Below are positions 24,758 through 33,934 of a stretch of 64,000 nt of DNA, one piece after another. The notes beneath the pieces were generated by a model. It did not search any database. It was not told where the DNA came from and saw only the letters and a list, made by a program, of their open reading frames with translations. Made by a program: the position numbers and the translations under genes. Source of the stretch: Opitutaceae bacterium UBA2377 (GTDB lineage Bacteria > Verrucomicrobiota > Verrucomicrobiia > Opitutales > Opitutaceae); the NCBI GenBank assembly GCA_002344205.1, contig DDSZ01000032.1, positions 205,413 to 269,412 on the forward strand, written 5' to 3'. Within the stretch, counting starts at the first letter, position 1. Each line of letters opens with the position of its first letter.

Positions 24758-25564
24758 TCAGGCGCCGCCGGTGCGGGCCCGGTGGCGCGCGACGCTGGCG
24801 TCCCAGAATTGCGGGAGTTGGGTAAGGTGCACGCGCCGTGAGGCCGGACCGCCCTCCAACATCGCCGGCAGGTAGGGCGCGCGCAGGCCGAAGCCGTAGA
24901 AATGCGAGTCGCCGTAGCCGATGAGGTCGTCGATTTCCTGGGTCGTGCGGGCGCGGCGGCCCAGGTTCATGGTGAACATGCGGCGGGCCTTGCCGCCGCC
25001 GAACGAGGCATGCAGCAGGCGGTGGTTGAAGACGAGCACGTCGCCCGGTTCGCTCTCGAGCGCCACGGCGGGCAGGTCGCGCTGGTGGCGGCCCCACTGG
25101 TTGTCGGCATCGCGCAGCGTGTTGTCCACCCACTGTTTCATGCCGGCGTCGGTGTGCGAACCCGGGATGACGCGGAGGCAGCCGGTGTCGCGCGTCACGG
25201 GATCAAGGTAGAACGCCAGCTTGATGTAGCTGTTGCTGGGAAAGGTCGTGTCGCGGTGCCAGGTGGTCTCGCCGGTGTAGTAGTTGCCGTCGCTGCCCAT
25301 GTAGTTGAAGTCGGGGCCGAGGAGGTTGGCGAGCGCGGCGTGGATGCCCGGATGGTCGAGCAAAGCGCGCAAGCCGGGCCGGTGCTCCACGAACTGCACG
25401 ATCATCGTGCGCTTCGTGCCGTCGTGCTTCAGGCCGAGCTGGGGAAAGACCGCCTCGAATTCGGCGAGGATCCGGTCCAGTTCGGGCTTCACCAGGCCGG
25501 GGAGCTTGAGGAAGCCGAAGGTCTCGAAAAAGGCGCGCTGCTGCGCGGGGGAGGGTTGGTCCAT
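24758..25564 (-). CDS. phytanoyl-CoA dioxygenase (PhyH) family protein 1
   Basis: A 268-residue 2-oxoglutarate/Fe(II) oxygenase. The iron ligands His103 and Asp105 are in WHRDTTF, the strand GCLRVIPGSH is typical of PhyH, and the distal His is in NHRLLHASFGG near residue 185. Such proteins hydroxylate small metabolites; the family is expanded in this window (four PhyH copies plus one JmjC-like). The adjacent GH172 gene suggests a carbohydrate context, by inference. Confidence 0.88.
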   Translation of the reverse strand: MDQPSPAQQRAFFETFGFLKLPGLVKPELDRILAEFEAVFPQLGLKHDGTKRTMIVQFVEHRPGLRALLDHPGIHAALANLLGPDFNYMGSDGNYYTGETTWHRDTTFPSNSYIKLAFYLDPVTRDTGCLRVIPGSHTDAGMKQWVDNTLRDADNQWGRHQRDLPAVALESEPGDVLVFNHRLLHASFGGGKARRMFTMNLGRRARTTQEIDDLIGYGDSHFYGFGLRAPYLPAMLEGGPASRRVHLTQLPQFWDASVARHRARTGGA

Positions 25565-25775
25565 CAGCTGCTACCAGCATCGTTCGCCGGCGACGGGCAA
25601 TGACGAACATGATGAAAAATCAAGTTGCATGGGGTTCCGATATTTCTGGCGCAAGCACACAGGATCCCGTTGCCTGTTGAGGAGCCATGCTACCGAATGT
25701 CTTTCCTTGGTTTCAGCGGCAATCCAACCACCTTGTAGTTCCTGCTGTTTCGACTAAGCACGGCAACAACTGGAT

Positions 25776-26537
25776 GTGATTAAACTATCAACATGCTGCC
25801 TGCTGCTGTTGTTGTTGGCAGTCGGGTGCACCCGAAGCAAAGAGACAGTTCGTCTGGGTGTGCTGAACTACAATGTGGTTGATGTCTTTGGCCATACGCC
25901 CGCGCTCGCCTTGGTGCGAGCGGTGGCCAAGGGGGATAGGCAAGCCATTGAAGAGGAATTGAGGGCAGGGGTAGACCCTAACACGGTGGGAAAGCATGAT
26001 ATTACGCCCCTTTGGTGGGCGGCGGTGGCGAACAACCTGCCGGGCTTTACCGCACTCATGGAGAATGGAGCTGATCCTAATTTTAAACGGGCGGAGGGCA
26101 ACTCGCTGATGATCATTGTGTCGGAATCCTGGTTGCTGAAGCTGGATTTTTTGGCGGCCGCGTTGCGACATGGCGGCAATCCGAACTTTCGCGATTCGAA
26201 ATCCGGCGAAACACCACTGCATCTAGCCGTGAGATATGGCCAGCGCGAACAAATAGACCTGCTGCTGGCCGCGGGCGCAGACCTAAATATCCAAGATGGA
26301 GGGGGTGGAACGCCAATGATGAGCATGATTGGAGCCCGCGGTGACTACAGGTTGGTATGGGAGTTTCTGCAGCGCGGCGCAGACTACACCATCAAAACAA
26401 ACAGCGGGCACACTTTGGCTGATACCATTAGGGTTAGAAGGATAAATCCAAGTGGCAGGAATTATGAGTGGCGGGAAAAGGTTATGGCCTTTTTAAAGGA
26501 TAAAGGAGTGGAAGTGCAAAAGCCGGAAAATGAATGA
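25776..26537 (+). CDS. ankyrin-repeat lipoprotein, AT-richer than neighbours
   Basis: A 253-residue lipoprotein starting at GTG 25776. A hydrophobic signal ends in the lipobox LAVGC (cysteine near residue 18). Ankyrin repeats follow: DITPLWWAAVANNLPGFTAL with MENGADPNF, SGETPLHLAVRYGQREQIDL with LLAAGADLN, and a third with GADYTIKTNSGHTLAD. The region 25565-26675, including both flanks, is visibly less GC-rich than the rest of the window and uses AT-rich codons (aaa, att, tta), which suggests foreign origin. Function unknown; such proteins often mediate protein contacts in the envelope. The 211-base upstream gap shows no gene. Confidence 0.85.
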   Translation: MIKLSTCCLLLLLLAVGCTRSKETVRLGVLNYNVVDVFGHTPALALVRAVAKGDRQAIEEELRAGVDPNTVGKHDITPLWWAAVANNLPGFTALMENGADPNFKRAEGNSLMIIVSESWLLKLDFLAAALRHGGNPNFRDSKSGETPLHLAVRYGQREQIDLLLAAGADLNIQDGGGGTPMMSMIGARGDYRLVWEFLQRGADYTIKTNSGHTLADTIRVRRINPSGRNYEWREKVMAFLKDKGVEVQKPENE

Positions 26538-26675
26538 ACCCATGGCTAACCAATGTGTGTTCAAGACCGGTGACAAAACGGATGTATAGTTAGCCTACAA
26601 TGAGGCTGGCTGCTGAAGCATCGTTTGCTAGGAATGTTTTAGGCTGAACCGGTTGTGGCCTGCCCGACACCGGGC

Positions 26676-27707
26676 CTACGCGCTGGCGACAGTCTCGTCC
26701 TTGTATTTCCGGCCGCCGCCGCCCCATTTGTCGCAGCCGCCTTCGCCGCTGGGGCGGACGCTGGGCTTCTGGACATCGGTGTAGCCGCGGTAGGCGTAAG
26801 GATCGCGGCCGGCGACGATGATGAGGTCGCGGTAATCGTAGCGGGCGTTGTGGTCGCCTTCCGGGGTCTTGCCCCAGGGCAGGCGCGATTCGCAGCTCAT
26901 GTAGTGGTTGACCAACGAACGACGGAACGTGCCTTCGGGGGCGCGGTTGGGGAGCGAACGGTGGAGCAGGTAGCCGTTGAAGATGACGACGGAACCAGCC
27001 TCGACCTCGACCGGGATGGCCTCGTCGTCGCGGTAGGGGAAGTTGACGGTCTGCTCGCCACAGTCGAAACGCCGGTCGCCATGCCATTGTTGCTCCCAGA
27101 TGATGCCGTCACGATGCGAGCCGGGGATGACCCACAGGCAGCCGTTGTCCAGGGTGGCGCGGTCAATCGCGATCCAGGCACCGGTGAGCGATCGGTCGCG
27201 CGTGGGGATGTAATCCTCGTCCTGATGCCAGGCCTGGCCGGGCTTGCCGGAGGCCTTGATGAAAAGCATGGACTGCATGCATTTCACGTTGGGCCCGATG
27301 ACGGTCGTGAGGGCCTGCACCGTCGGGCGGTTGTGGATGGCGCGAACCATCACGTCGGACAATTTGTGCGGAAAATGAATGCAGAGAAACCGCTTGAGGA
27401 CTGAGGCATCGGGCTCGGCGGGGTCGGCCTTCGGATGATCCGGGAGTTCGCCGCGATCGCCGCGACAGATGAGGGTGGTCTCCTGCTTCAGCTCCTCGAT
27501 CTCTGCGGGCGTGCAGGCGTTTTCGAGCACGAGGTAGCCGTTGGCCTCGAAGAATGCCTTCACCGCCGCAGGATCGGCGTCCGGCGTGAAGTAGCCCGGC
27601 GGACGCACCGCAGGAAACTGGTTGCGGCGGGTGCCGGCGAAGCCGGGCGTCGCGACGACGAGGTTGCGGGGCGAGGTTTCGAGGGTTGCGGAACTCATGA
27701 AAGCCAT
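26676..27707 (-). CDS. phytanoyl-CoA dioxygenase (PhyH) family protein 2
   Basis: A 343-residue 2OG/Fe(II) oxygenase. His161 and Asp163 lie in WHQDEDYIP, followed by GAWIAIDRATLDNGCLWVIP and the distal His in FNGYLLHRSLPN. This is the longer PhyH form with a 50-residue N-terminal extension. ATG at 27707 was chosen; ATG 27698 (three codons later) is equally good. It is divergent from an AraC-type regulator with start codons only 18 bases apart, a classic arrangement for local control. The 138 bases after its stop (26538-26675) hold no gene. Confidence 0.87.
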   Translation of the reverse strand: MAFMSSATLETSPRNLVVATPGFAGTRRNQFPAVRPPGYFTPDADPAAVKAFFEANGYLVLENACTPAEIEELKQETTLICRGDRGELPDHPKADPAEPDASVLKRFLCIHFPHKLSDVMVRAIHNRPTVQALTTVIGPNVKCMQSMLFIKASGKPGQAWHQDEDYIPTRDRSLTGAWIAIDRATLDNGCLWVIPGSHRDGIIWEQQWHGDRRFDCGEQTVNFPYRDDEAIPVEVEAGSVVIFNGYLLHRSLPNRAPEGTFRRSLVNHYMSCESRLPWGKTPEGDHNARYDYRDLIIVAGRDPYAYRGYTDVQKPSVRPSGEGGCDKWGGGGRKYKDETVASA

Positions 27708-27797
27708 ATCCAGTAACATACAAATATGCCGCGCGCCAGCCATACGCCGCTTAAAAACATACCCATAAGAATACGGGTGGCGAATTCGTCCCGGGTT
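27708..27797. promoter_or_regulatory. divergent control region between PhyH 2 and AraC gene
   Basis: An AT-richer stretch with repeated ATAC/ATATG-type motifs (AAATATGCC, CATACGCC, CATACCC, AATACGGG) between the two divergent genes. If the AraC protein starts at ATG 27798 rather than 27726, this is a 90-base intergenic operator region. The repeats are suggestive only. Confidence 0.35.
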
Positions 27798-28568
27798 ATG
27801 TTCGGCGATGTCGTCTATGCGCCGGGCGGCACCTGTGGCCCGCGGGTGCAGCAGGAATACCAGCTGGTGGTGCTGGTGGAGGGCGGGGTGGCGGCGGACG
27901 TGGAAGGGCAGGAGCGCCGGCTGCAACCGGGTGAGGTGGGGTTGTTCCTGCCCGGCCGGCGGGAAATGTTCAACTTCGCGGCCGACCGCAAAAGCCACCA
28001 CACGTGGTGCTCGGTGCATCCGTCGCTCGTGCCGGCGGAGCTGGCGGAGGCCTGCCGCCGCGCTGCGCCGGTGCTGCCAGTTTCGCGCCGTTTGGAGCAG
28101 TTGCTGGAAGTCGGATTGGGGATGCCTCTTACCGGCGGCGCCCAAGGCGACGGGCTCATCGACGCGGTCGGCTTGGCATGCCTGCAGGCCTACCTATTCA
28201 CCGACACGCGGCAGGAGCGGCGCGCGACGGATGAACCCGACGCCCTGCGACGCGCACTGGTGTGGCTCGGCCAGGAAGGCCACGGTGCGGTGGACCTGCC
28301 GGCGCTCGCGCGCGCGGCCGGCGTGTCGCCGGCGCAGCTCGTGAAGCTTTTCAAGCGCCACCTCGGCATCACGCCGATCCGCTACGTGTGGGAAACGCGC
28401 ACGCGCCGCGGCGCCCAACTGCTGCGCGAGACCGGGCTCACGGTCGGCGAGGTGGCGCACCGCTGCGGCTTCCAGACACCGTTTCACTTTTCGCGCTGGT
28501 GCCGGGAACTGCACGGGATGTCGCCGCGGGTCCTGCGTGAAAAAGCCTGGGGCGCCGGCTCGGGGTGA
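27726..28568 (+). CDS. AraC-family transcriptional regulator
   Basis: A 280-residue regulator with an N-terminal cupin-like sensing domain (YAPGGTCGPRVQQEYQLVVL) and a C-terminal double helix-turn-helix: ALARAAGVSPAQLVKLFKRH followed by GITPIRYVWETR, then VGEVAHRCGFQTPFHFSRWC. The second start option, ATG 27798, would remove 24 residues and free space for promoters. It probably controls the divergent PhyH gene in response to a sugar or aromatic ligand; this is inference from position. Confidence 0.88.
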   Translation: MPRASHTPLKNIPIRIRVANSSRVMFGDVVYAPGGTCGPRVQQEYQLVVLVEGGVAADVEGQERRLQPGEVGLFLPGRREMFNFAADRKSHHTWCSVHPSLVPAELAEACRRAAPVLPVSRRLEQLLEVGLGMPLTGGAQGDGLIDAVGLACLQAYLFTDTRQERRATDEPDALRRALVWLGQEGHGAVDLPALARAAGVSPAQLVKLFKRHLGITPIRYVWETRTRRGAQLLRETGLTVGEVAHRCGFQTPFHFSRWCRELHGMSPRVLREKAWGAGSG

Positions 28569-28653
28569 ACGGCGCCGGCCGATTCGCCGCGGAATTTAAG
28601 TGTGACGCAACTTTGCCTTGTCGCGCTGCCGGGCGGTTGCACGCTGGCTCACG

Positions 28654-29496
28654 ATGTCCCCTCATCAACCCCGCGGTTGTCTTTGTCTCCTCTTGCCTTT
28701 GTTGCTGTGGTCCGCGCCCCTCCGGGCGGAGGAAGACTTGTCGGCGGTGTGGCGGCAGGTGACGGCCTTCTTTGCCAAGGAGGCGATGTGGGCGCTGGAG
28801 GCGCTGCCGCCCACGCCGGAGGCCGCGACGCAACGCGAACGCGATTTTTGCCACGCGGTGATCCTGCTCGATCTCCAGCCGCTGACGGAATCGCGGCTGG
28901 ACGATGCGGAGCAACGTTTTCACCGGCTGCGGGCCGCGCGGAACGACGACGAAATCGCGGTGGCCGCCGGCTACCTGTTGGCGCGGAGCCGGCAGCTCTA
29001 CCGGCAGCGGCCCGACCACGCCGAGGCGGCCCGGCTGTATCGTGAGACGATGGCGCACCCCCGCGGCGGTCCTTGGGCGGAACTGGCCCGGGTGAAACTC
29101 GCCCTGCTGGAGCTCTACGTGTTGCCGGCAGTGAACCCGTCTGCGCGCATCGCCGCCGCGCGCACGCTCCTGACCGGCGCCGGCGAGGACTTTACGCGGC
29201 GCGACCTGCACCGGTTGATCGCCCGCGCGACCCTTTTCTACGACCTCGATCCCGCGGGGGCCTTGGCCGACCTGCTTGCGGCCGAGGCGATCGGCGGACT
29301 GCAGGGCGAGCCCCATGCCGATCAGCTGGTGCAGCTCACCGAACTGGCCTGGGAGTTTGGCCGCACGGCGGAGGCGGCCCGTTTTCATGCGCGGCTGGTG
29401 GCGGAACATCCGCGTGATGTGCGGGCCTGGGGTCTCGCGGAAAAGTTGGCCGGCCGGCCCGCGCCGGCCCGGGGGAGGTTTGGCCATGCCCCGTAA
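28654..29496 (+). CDS. exported helical-repeat protein upstream of solute-binding protein
   Basis: A 280-residue protein with a signal peptide (hydrophobic LCLLLPLLLWSAPLRAEE, cleaved near RAEE) followed entirely by helices resembling TPR or sel1-like pairs (AVAAGYLLARSRQLYRQRPD, EAARLYRETMAHPRGGPWAE). Its stop overlaps the next gene's start by 11 bases, so the two are translated together. Possibly a partner of the solute-binding protein; no known family recognised with confidence. Confidence 0.6.
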   Translation: MSPHQPRGCLCLLLPLLLWSAPLRAEEDLSAVWRQVTAFFAKEAMWALEALPPTPEAATQRERDFCHAVILLDLQPLTESRLDDAEQRFHRLRAARNDDEIAVAAGYLLARSRQLYRQRPDHAEAARLYRETMAHPRGGPWAELARVKLALLELYVLPAVNPSARIAAARTLLTGAGEDFTRRDLHRLIARATLFYDLDPAGALADLLAAEAIGGLQGEPHADQLVQLTELAWEFGRTAEAARFHARLVAEHPRDVRAWGLAEKLAGRPAPARGRFGHAP

Positions 29497-31099
29497 ACGT
29501 CGGCTCTGGATTGCCCTCGGGCTGGCGCTGGCGGCTTACGTCGCGGTCGTGGTGATGGTGTTCACCCGGCCCGGCGCGGCGTTGTCCTCCGACAAGCGGC
29601 CCGTGATCCGCATCGCGCACTGGCAGGTGGAGGTGGGTCCGCGCGAGGCGATGGAGGCGCTGGCCGCCGCCTACAACGCGCGAAATCCCGACGTGCGCGT
29701 CGAGGTGCTGGCCGTGCCGGGCAACGTCTATGTGCAGTGGCTCCGCACCCAGCTCACCGGCGGCACGGCGCCCGACATCATTGAATTCGGTTTCTGGCTG
29801 CACGGCTCGCGCGACATCCCGGCGCGCTATTTCGCGCCGATCACCGACTACGTCGAGCAGCCCAATCCCTACAACCGCGGCACGCCGCAGGAGCACGTGC
29901 GGTGGCGCGACACCTTTCTCGACGGTCTCAACACCAACGAGGGCTACATCCGCGACCTCAACAACTACTATGCGGTGACGCTCTGCATGCTGAGCATGCG
30001 CCTGTTCTACAACGCCGACCTGTTGGAGGAAGTCACCGGCTTGCGGGAGCCCCCGCGCACGTATGGCGAGCTGCAGGCGCTGGGCGCCGCCCTGCAGGGC
30101 CGCACCAGCCCGCGGGGCGCCGTCCTCGCGCTGTTTGCCGGCAGCAACTTCAACACCAACGTGACGATGGATGTCCTGCTCGCACGCACGGCGCTGTCGC
30201 TGAACCATGCCCGCGACCGGTTCCGGGAGCACGGCGCGGTCACGCGGGATTTCGCGCTCGATTACCTGCGCGGCGGCTGGAATTACCGCCAGCCCGAGCT
30301 GGAGTCGGGCTTTGCGGTGCTGCGCGAGATCGCGCTGCTCACGCGGCCGGGTTTCCAGCAGTTGGAGCGCGACGCCGCGATGCAGGAGTTCATGCGCGGC
30401 GAGGCGGTGGCGATCTATACCGGCACCTGGGACGCCACGAGCCTGCAGAAGCTCTCGCCCTTCGAGCTGGCCGTGACGGAATTTCCGCTGCCCGACCGCA
30501 GCCATCCGGCCGCGGGGGCGCACATGTGGCTGCCGCAGTCGGAGGGGCAGGTGGGCACGGCCGCCCCGTTTTTCCTCAACAACGCCAGCCCGCACCGCGA
30601 GGCGGCGATCGACTTCATGCGCTTCATGACGAGCGTGCCGGGCAACACGATCTTCGTGCACGAGAGCGGCTGGCTGCCTTCGGTCGAGGGGGTCGAGGTG
30701 CCCGACCACCTGCGGCCGCACCTGCCGCGCCGCGACGGTTGGATGGGGCGGTCCGCGATTCTGCGCGCTTTCGGGGCCGAGACTTCCACCGTCTGGCAAC
30801 GGCTCGCCCACCGGCTGGTGAGTCGGGAGGGAGGGGTGGACACGTTTTTGATGACCTTTGAGCCCGCCTTTGCGGCCGGGCTGCGCACCGATCTTGGCCG
30901 GGATGCCCGCAACGCCCTCGACAGCATGCGCCGCCAAGTGCCTGCGCTCGCCGGACTCGCGACTTTGGACCGGCTGGAAGGCCCGGACCCCGTGCGTCTG
31001 GCCAACCGGCTGGAGCGCGAGTCCAGCCAGCACCTCACCGAGGCGCGCTACTACGAGACTTTGGCGGTGCTTGAAAAGGGTCCGGCCGTCACGCAGTGA
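29486..31099 (+). CDS. ABC-type sugar solute-binding protein, membrane-anchored
   Basis: A 537-residue family-1-type extracellular solute-binding protein. An uncleaved-looking anchor (LWIALGLALAAYVAVVVMVF) precedes a binding fold: IRIAHWQVEVGPREAMEALA, NPDVRVEVLAVPGNVYVQWL, GTAPDIIEFG, RLFYNADLLEEVTG and FMRGEAVAIYTGTWDA. GGGGGAGG lies just upstream of ATG 29486 as ribosome-binding site. No permease or ATPase genes follow; the next gene is convergent. A 100-residue C-terminal extension after the usual fold (SSTV-like helices to AVTQ) is unusual. Confidence 0.82.
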   Translation: MPRKRRLWIALGLALAAYVAVVVMVFTRPGAALSSDKRPVIRIAHWQVEVGPREAMEALAAAYNARNPDVRVEVLAVPGNVYVQWLRTQLTGGTAPDIIEFGFWLHGSRDIPARYFAPITDYVEQPNPYNRGTPQEHVRWRDTFLDGLNTNEGYIRDLNNYYAVTLCMLSMRLFYNADLLEEVTGLREPPRTYGELQALGAALQGRTSPRGAVLALFAGSNFNTNVTMDVLLARTALSLNHARDRFREHGAVTRDFALDYLRGGWNYRQPELESGFAVLREIALLTRPGFQQLERDAAMQEFMRGEAVAIYTGTWDATSLQKLSPFELAVTEFPLPDRSHPAAGAHMWLPQSEGQVGTAAPFFLNNASPHREAAIDFMRFMTSVPGNTIFVHESGWLPSVEGVEVPDHLRPHLPRRDGWMGRSAILRAFGAETSTVWQRLAHRLVSREGGVDTFLMTFEPAFAAGLRTDLGRDARNALDSMRRQVPALAGLATLDRLEGPDPVRLANRLERESSQHLTEARYYETLAVLEKGPAVTQ

Positions 31100-31814
31100 C
31101 GCGCCGCAGGTTGTCGCACACGATGGCGGCGGCGACGGCGGCGTTGAGCGACTCCGCCCCGCCGTAGCGCGGGATGGTGACGTAGCGGGTTATCAAGGGC
31201 TTGGTCGCGGCGGAAAGCCCGCGGCCCTCGCTGCCGATGACGATTACGGCGTCGCGCCGCGGTTCGAGGGTGTGCACATCGGCGCCCGTGAGATCGCAGC
31301 CGAGGACGGGGGTGGCGGCGGGCAGGCCGGCGAGGGCCGACGCGGGCTCCGCCGTGTGCACGGTCATGCGCGCGAAGGAGCCCATGCTGGCGTTGATCAC
31401 CTTCTGGGAAAACAGGTCGGCGGAGTCGGGCGAGAGCACGACCCGGTCGAGGGCGAACCAGTCGGCGATGCGCAGCAGTGTGCCGACATTCCCGGGATCC
31501 TGCACGCCGTCGAGCAGCAGGGTGAGCCCGCGGGCGAGGCCGGTGGGTGGCAGCGGCCGGCGTATAATCCGGCCGACGGCCAGCACGCTGGACGGGGTCG
31601 GGAAGTGGCTGGCCTTCGCCATTTCCTCCGGGGTCAGCCGGTGGGTGGCGGCACCCGGCCAGTCTGCGGTGGCATGGATTTCCTCGAAGCCAAATCCCGC
31701 CGCCAGCAATTCGCCCACGACCTTTTCTCCCTCGACCACGAACAGGCCCGCCGTCTCGCGGTGTTTTTTGTCGCGCAGGGAACGCAGGCGCTGGAGCTCG
31801 GCCTTGGTGGGCAT
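31089..31814 (-). CDS. TrmH/SpoU-type RNA 2'-O-methyltransferase
   Basis: A 241-residue SPOUT methyltransferase with an N-terminal substrate-binding domain (RSLRDKKHRETAGLFVVEGE) and the three SpoU motifs: DPGNVGTLLRIADWF, VIVIGSEGRGLS and IPRYGGAESLNAAVAAAI. It should methylate a ribose in rRNA or tRNA using SAM bound in a knot. Its 3' end overlaps the convergent solute-binding-protein gene by 11 bases. Confidence 0.92.
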   Translation of the reverse strand: MPTKAELQRLRSLRDKKHRETAGLFVVEGEKVVGELLAAGFGFEEIHATADWPGAATHRLTPEEMAKASHFPTPSSVLAVGRIIRRPLPPTGLARGLTLLLDGVQDPGNVGTLLRIADWFALDRVVLSPDSADLFSQKVINASMGSFARMTVHTAEPASALAGLPAATPVLGCDLTGADVHTLEPRRDAVIVIGSEGRGLSAATKPLITRYVTIPRYGGAESLNAAVAAAIVCDNLRRVTA

Positions 31815-31903
31815 GCCGGCAGTGTTGGCGGCGGCGGCGCGGGTGCAATCCTGCGCGTGGTTGCATCCGGGGAAAAAATCCCCACGTATCGCCGGACTTT
31901 CTT

Positions 31904-33910
31904 ATGACCACACCTCTGGGTTGGGGAATACTGGCCACGGGCCGGATCGCGGGAATCTTTGCGCAGGGCGTCGCCCGGTCGCAACACAGCCGGCTCGTCG
32001 CCGTGGGAAGCCGCGCGGCGGCCAACGCGGAACGCTTCGCCAAGGAATTCGGCGTGCCGCGGGCGCACGGCTCCTACGAGGCGCTGCTGGCCGATCCGGA
32101 GGTGCAGGCGGTCTATATCGCCGTGCCGCATCCGCAGCATGTGGAGTGGGCGGTGAAGGCCGCGGAGGCCGGCAAACACATCCTGTGCGAGAAACCGATC
32201 GGTCTGAACCGGGCGGAGGCGATGGTCATGGCGGAAGCGGCGCGCGAGCACGGCGTGCTGCTGATGGAGGCGTTCATGTATCGCTGCCATCCGCAGACGG
32301 CGAAGATCGCTGAACTCGTGCGCAGCGGGACGCTGGGCCAGGTGAAGCTCGTGCAGGCGTCGTTCGGTTTCAACGCTCCCTTCAACGCCGCCTCGCGGCT
32401 CTGGGCCAACGCGGCGGGCGGCGGCGGCATCCTCGATGTTGGCTGCTATCCGGTCTCGATAGCCCGGCTGATCGCCGGCGCGATGAACGGGCTGCCGTTT
32501 CTTGATCCGGTGGCGGTCACGGGCGCGGGGCAGTTGCACCCGGAGACCGGCGTGGATGCCGTGGCGGCGGCGACGCTGAAATTTGCCAACGGTCTCGTCG
32601 CCCAGGTGGCGACGAGCACCGCGGTGGGGCAGGACAATTCCCTGCGCATCTACGGCACCGCGGGCATGCTGCACGTGCCTTCGCCGTGGATTCCCCCGAG
32701 CGACGGGCAGCCGGCCAAGCTCCTTCTGCACAAGGACGGCAAGGTGGAGGAGATCGAAATCGTCACGCCCGCCGCGCTCTACGGCCTCGAGGCCGATGCG
32801 GTGGCGCAGGCGCTGGCCGCCGGCCGGCGCGAGACCGCGGCGATGAGCGTGGCCGACACGCTGGGCAACATGGCCGCGCTCGATGCGTGGCGCGCGGCCA
32901 TCGGTCTCGTTTACGAGCAGGAAAAACCGGAGAACTTTCACCACACCCACGCCCGCCGCCCGCTGCGGCGCCGCCCGGGCCTGTTGATCCCCTCCGCCGC
33001 CATCGCCGGCCTCGCCAAGCCCGTGTCGCGTCTGATCATGGGCTGCGACAACCAGGAGACGATGGCGCACGGTGCGGCCGTCTGGGACGACTATTATGAA
33101 CGCGGCGGCCTGACCTTTGACACGGCGCATATCTACGGCGGCGGGCTGCAGGAGAAGCTGCTCGGCCATTGGGTGAAAAACCGCGGGCTGCGCGAGGAAG
33201 TGAGCCTGATCGTGAAGGGCGCCCACACGCCCTTTTGCAACCCGACCGACCTCCTCCGTGAGTTCGACACCTCGCTCGGCCGGCTGCAGACCGGCTATGC
33301 CGACCTCTATGTGATGCACCGGGACAATCCCGACGTGCCGGTGGGGGAGTTTGTGGACGTGCTGAACCAGCAGGTGCGCGCCGGGCGCATCCGCGTTTTT
33401 GGCGGCTCCAACTGGTCGCTGGCGCGCATCGCCGCGGCCAACCGTTACGCGGAGCGCAAGGGCCTCCAGGGTTTTGGCGTGGTGAGCAACAACTTCAGCC
33501 TCGCGCGCATGGTGAACCCGGTCTGGGCCGGCTGCATCGCGGCGTCGGACCCGGACTCGCGGCGCTGGTTGAAAAAGCGCCAGTTTCCGCTGCTCGCTTG
33601 GTCGAGCCAGGCGCGCGGCTTCTTCACCGACCGCGCCGGGCCGGACAAGCGCGACGACGAGCAGCTCGTGCGTTGCTGGTATAGCGACGACAACTTCGCC
33701 CGCCGCGAACGCGCCGTCGTGCTGGCGGCGAAGAAAGGGGTCAGCCCCATCGCCATCGCCGCGGCCTACGTGCTGCACCAGCCGTTCCCGACCTTCGCCC
33801 TCATCGGCCCGCGCTTCATCCACGAGACGGTGAGCTCGCTTGAGTGCCTGAAGGTGGAACTGACGCCGCGCGAGCTGGCCTGGCTCAACCTTGAGCGCGA
33901 GCGGCCCTGA
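31904..33910 (+). CDS. Gfo/Idh/MocA oxidoreductase fused to aldo/keto reductase
   Basis: A 668-residue fusion. Residues 1-330 are a Gfo/Idh/MocA NAD(P)-dependent sugar oxidoreductase (GILATGRIAGIFA, CEKPIGLNRAEA). A basic linker (HARRPLRRRPGLLIP) leads to residues 345-668, an aldo/keto reductase with FDTAHIYGGG (Asp and Tyr), LIVKGAH (Lys) and VMHRDNP (His) and the NADPH site ALIGPRF. Frame and spacing show one continuous protein. Two-step conversion of a sugar through a keto intermediate is plausible. It is divergent from the TrmH gene and followed by a perfect hairpin. Confidence 0.9.
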   Translation: MTTPLGWGILATGRIAGIFAQGVARSQHSRLVAVGSRAAANAERFAKEFGVPRAHGSYEALLADPEVQAVYIAVPHPQHVEWAVKAAEAGKHILCEKPIGLNRAEAMVMAEAAREHGVLLMEAFMYRCHPQTAKIAELVRSGTLGQVKLVQASFGFNAPFNAASRLWANAAGGGGILDVGCYPVSIARLIAGAMNGLPFLDPVAVTGAGQLHPETGVDAVAAATLKFANGLVAQVATSTAVGQDNSLRIYGTAGMLHVPSPWIPPSDGQPAKLLLHKDGKVEEIEIVTPAALYGLEADAVAQALAAGRRETAAMSVADTLGNMAALDAWRAAIGLVYEQEKPENFHHTHARRPLRRRPGLLIPSAAIAGLAKPVSRLIMGCDNQETMAHGAAVWDDYYERGGLTFDTAHIYGGGLQEKLLGHWVKNRGLREEVSLIVKGAHTPFCNPTDLLREFDTSLGRLQTGYADLYVMHRDNPDVPVGEFVDVLNQQVRAGRIRVFGGSNWSLARIAAANRYAERKGLQGFGVVSNNFSLARMVNPVWAGCIAASDPDSRRWLKKRQFPLLAWSSQARGFFTDRAGPDKRDDEQLVRCWYSDDNFARRERAVVLAAKKGVSPIAIAAAYVLHQPFPTFALIGPRFIHETVSSLECLKVELTPRELAWLNLERERP

Positions 33911-33934
33911 CCGCGGCCGCCTTCCCGTTCGGCT

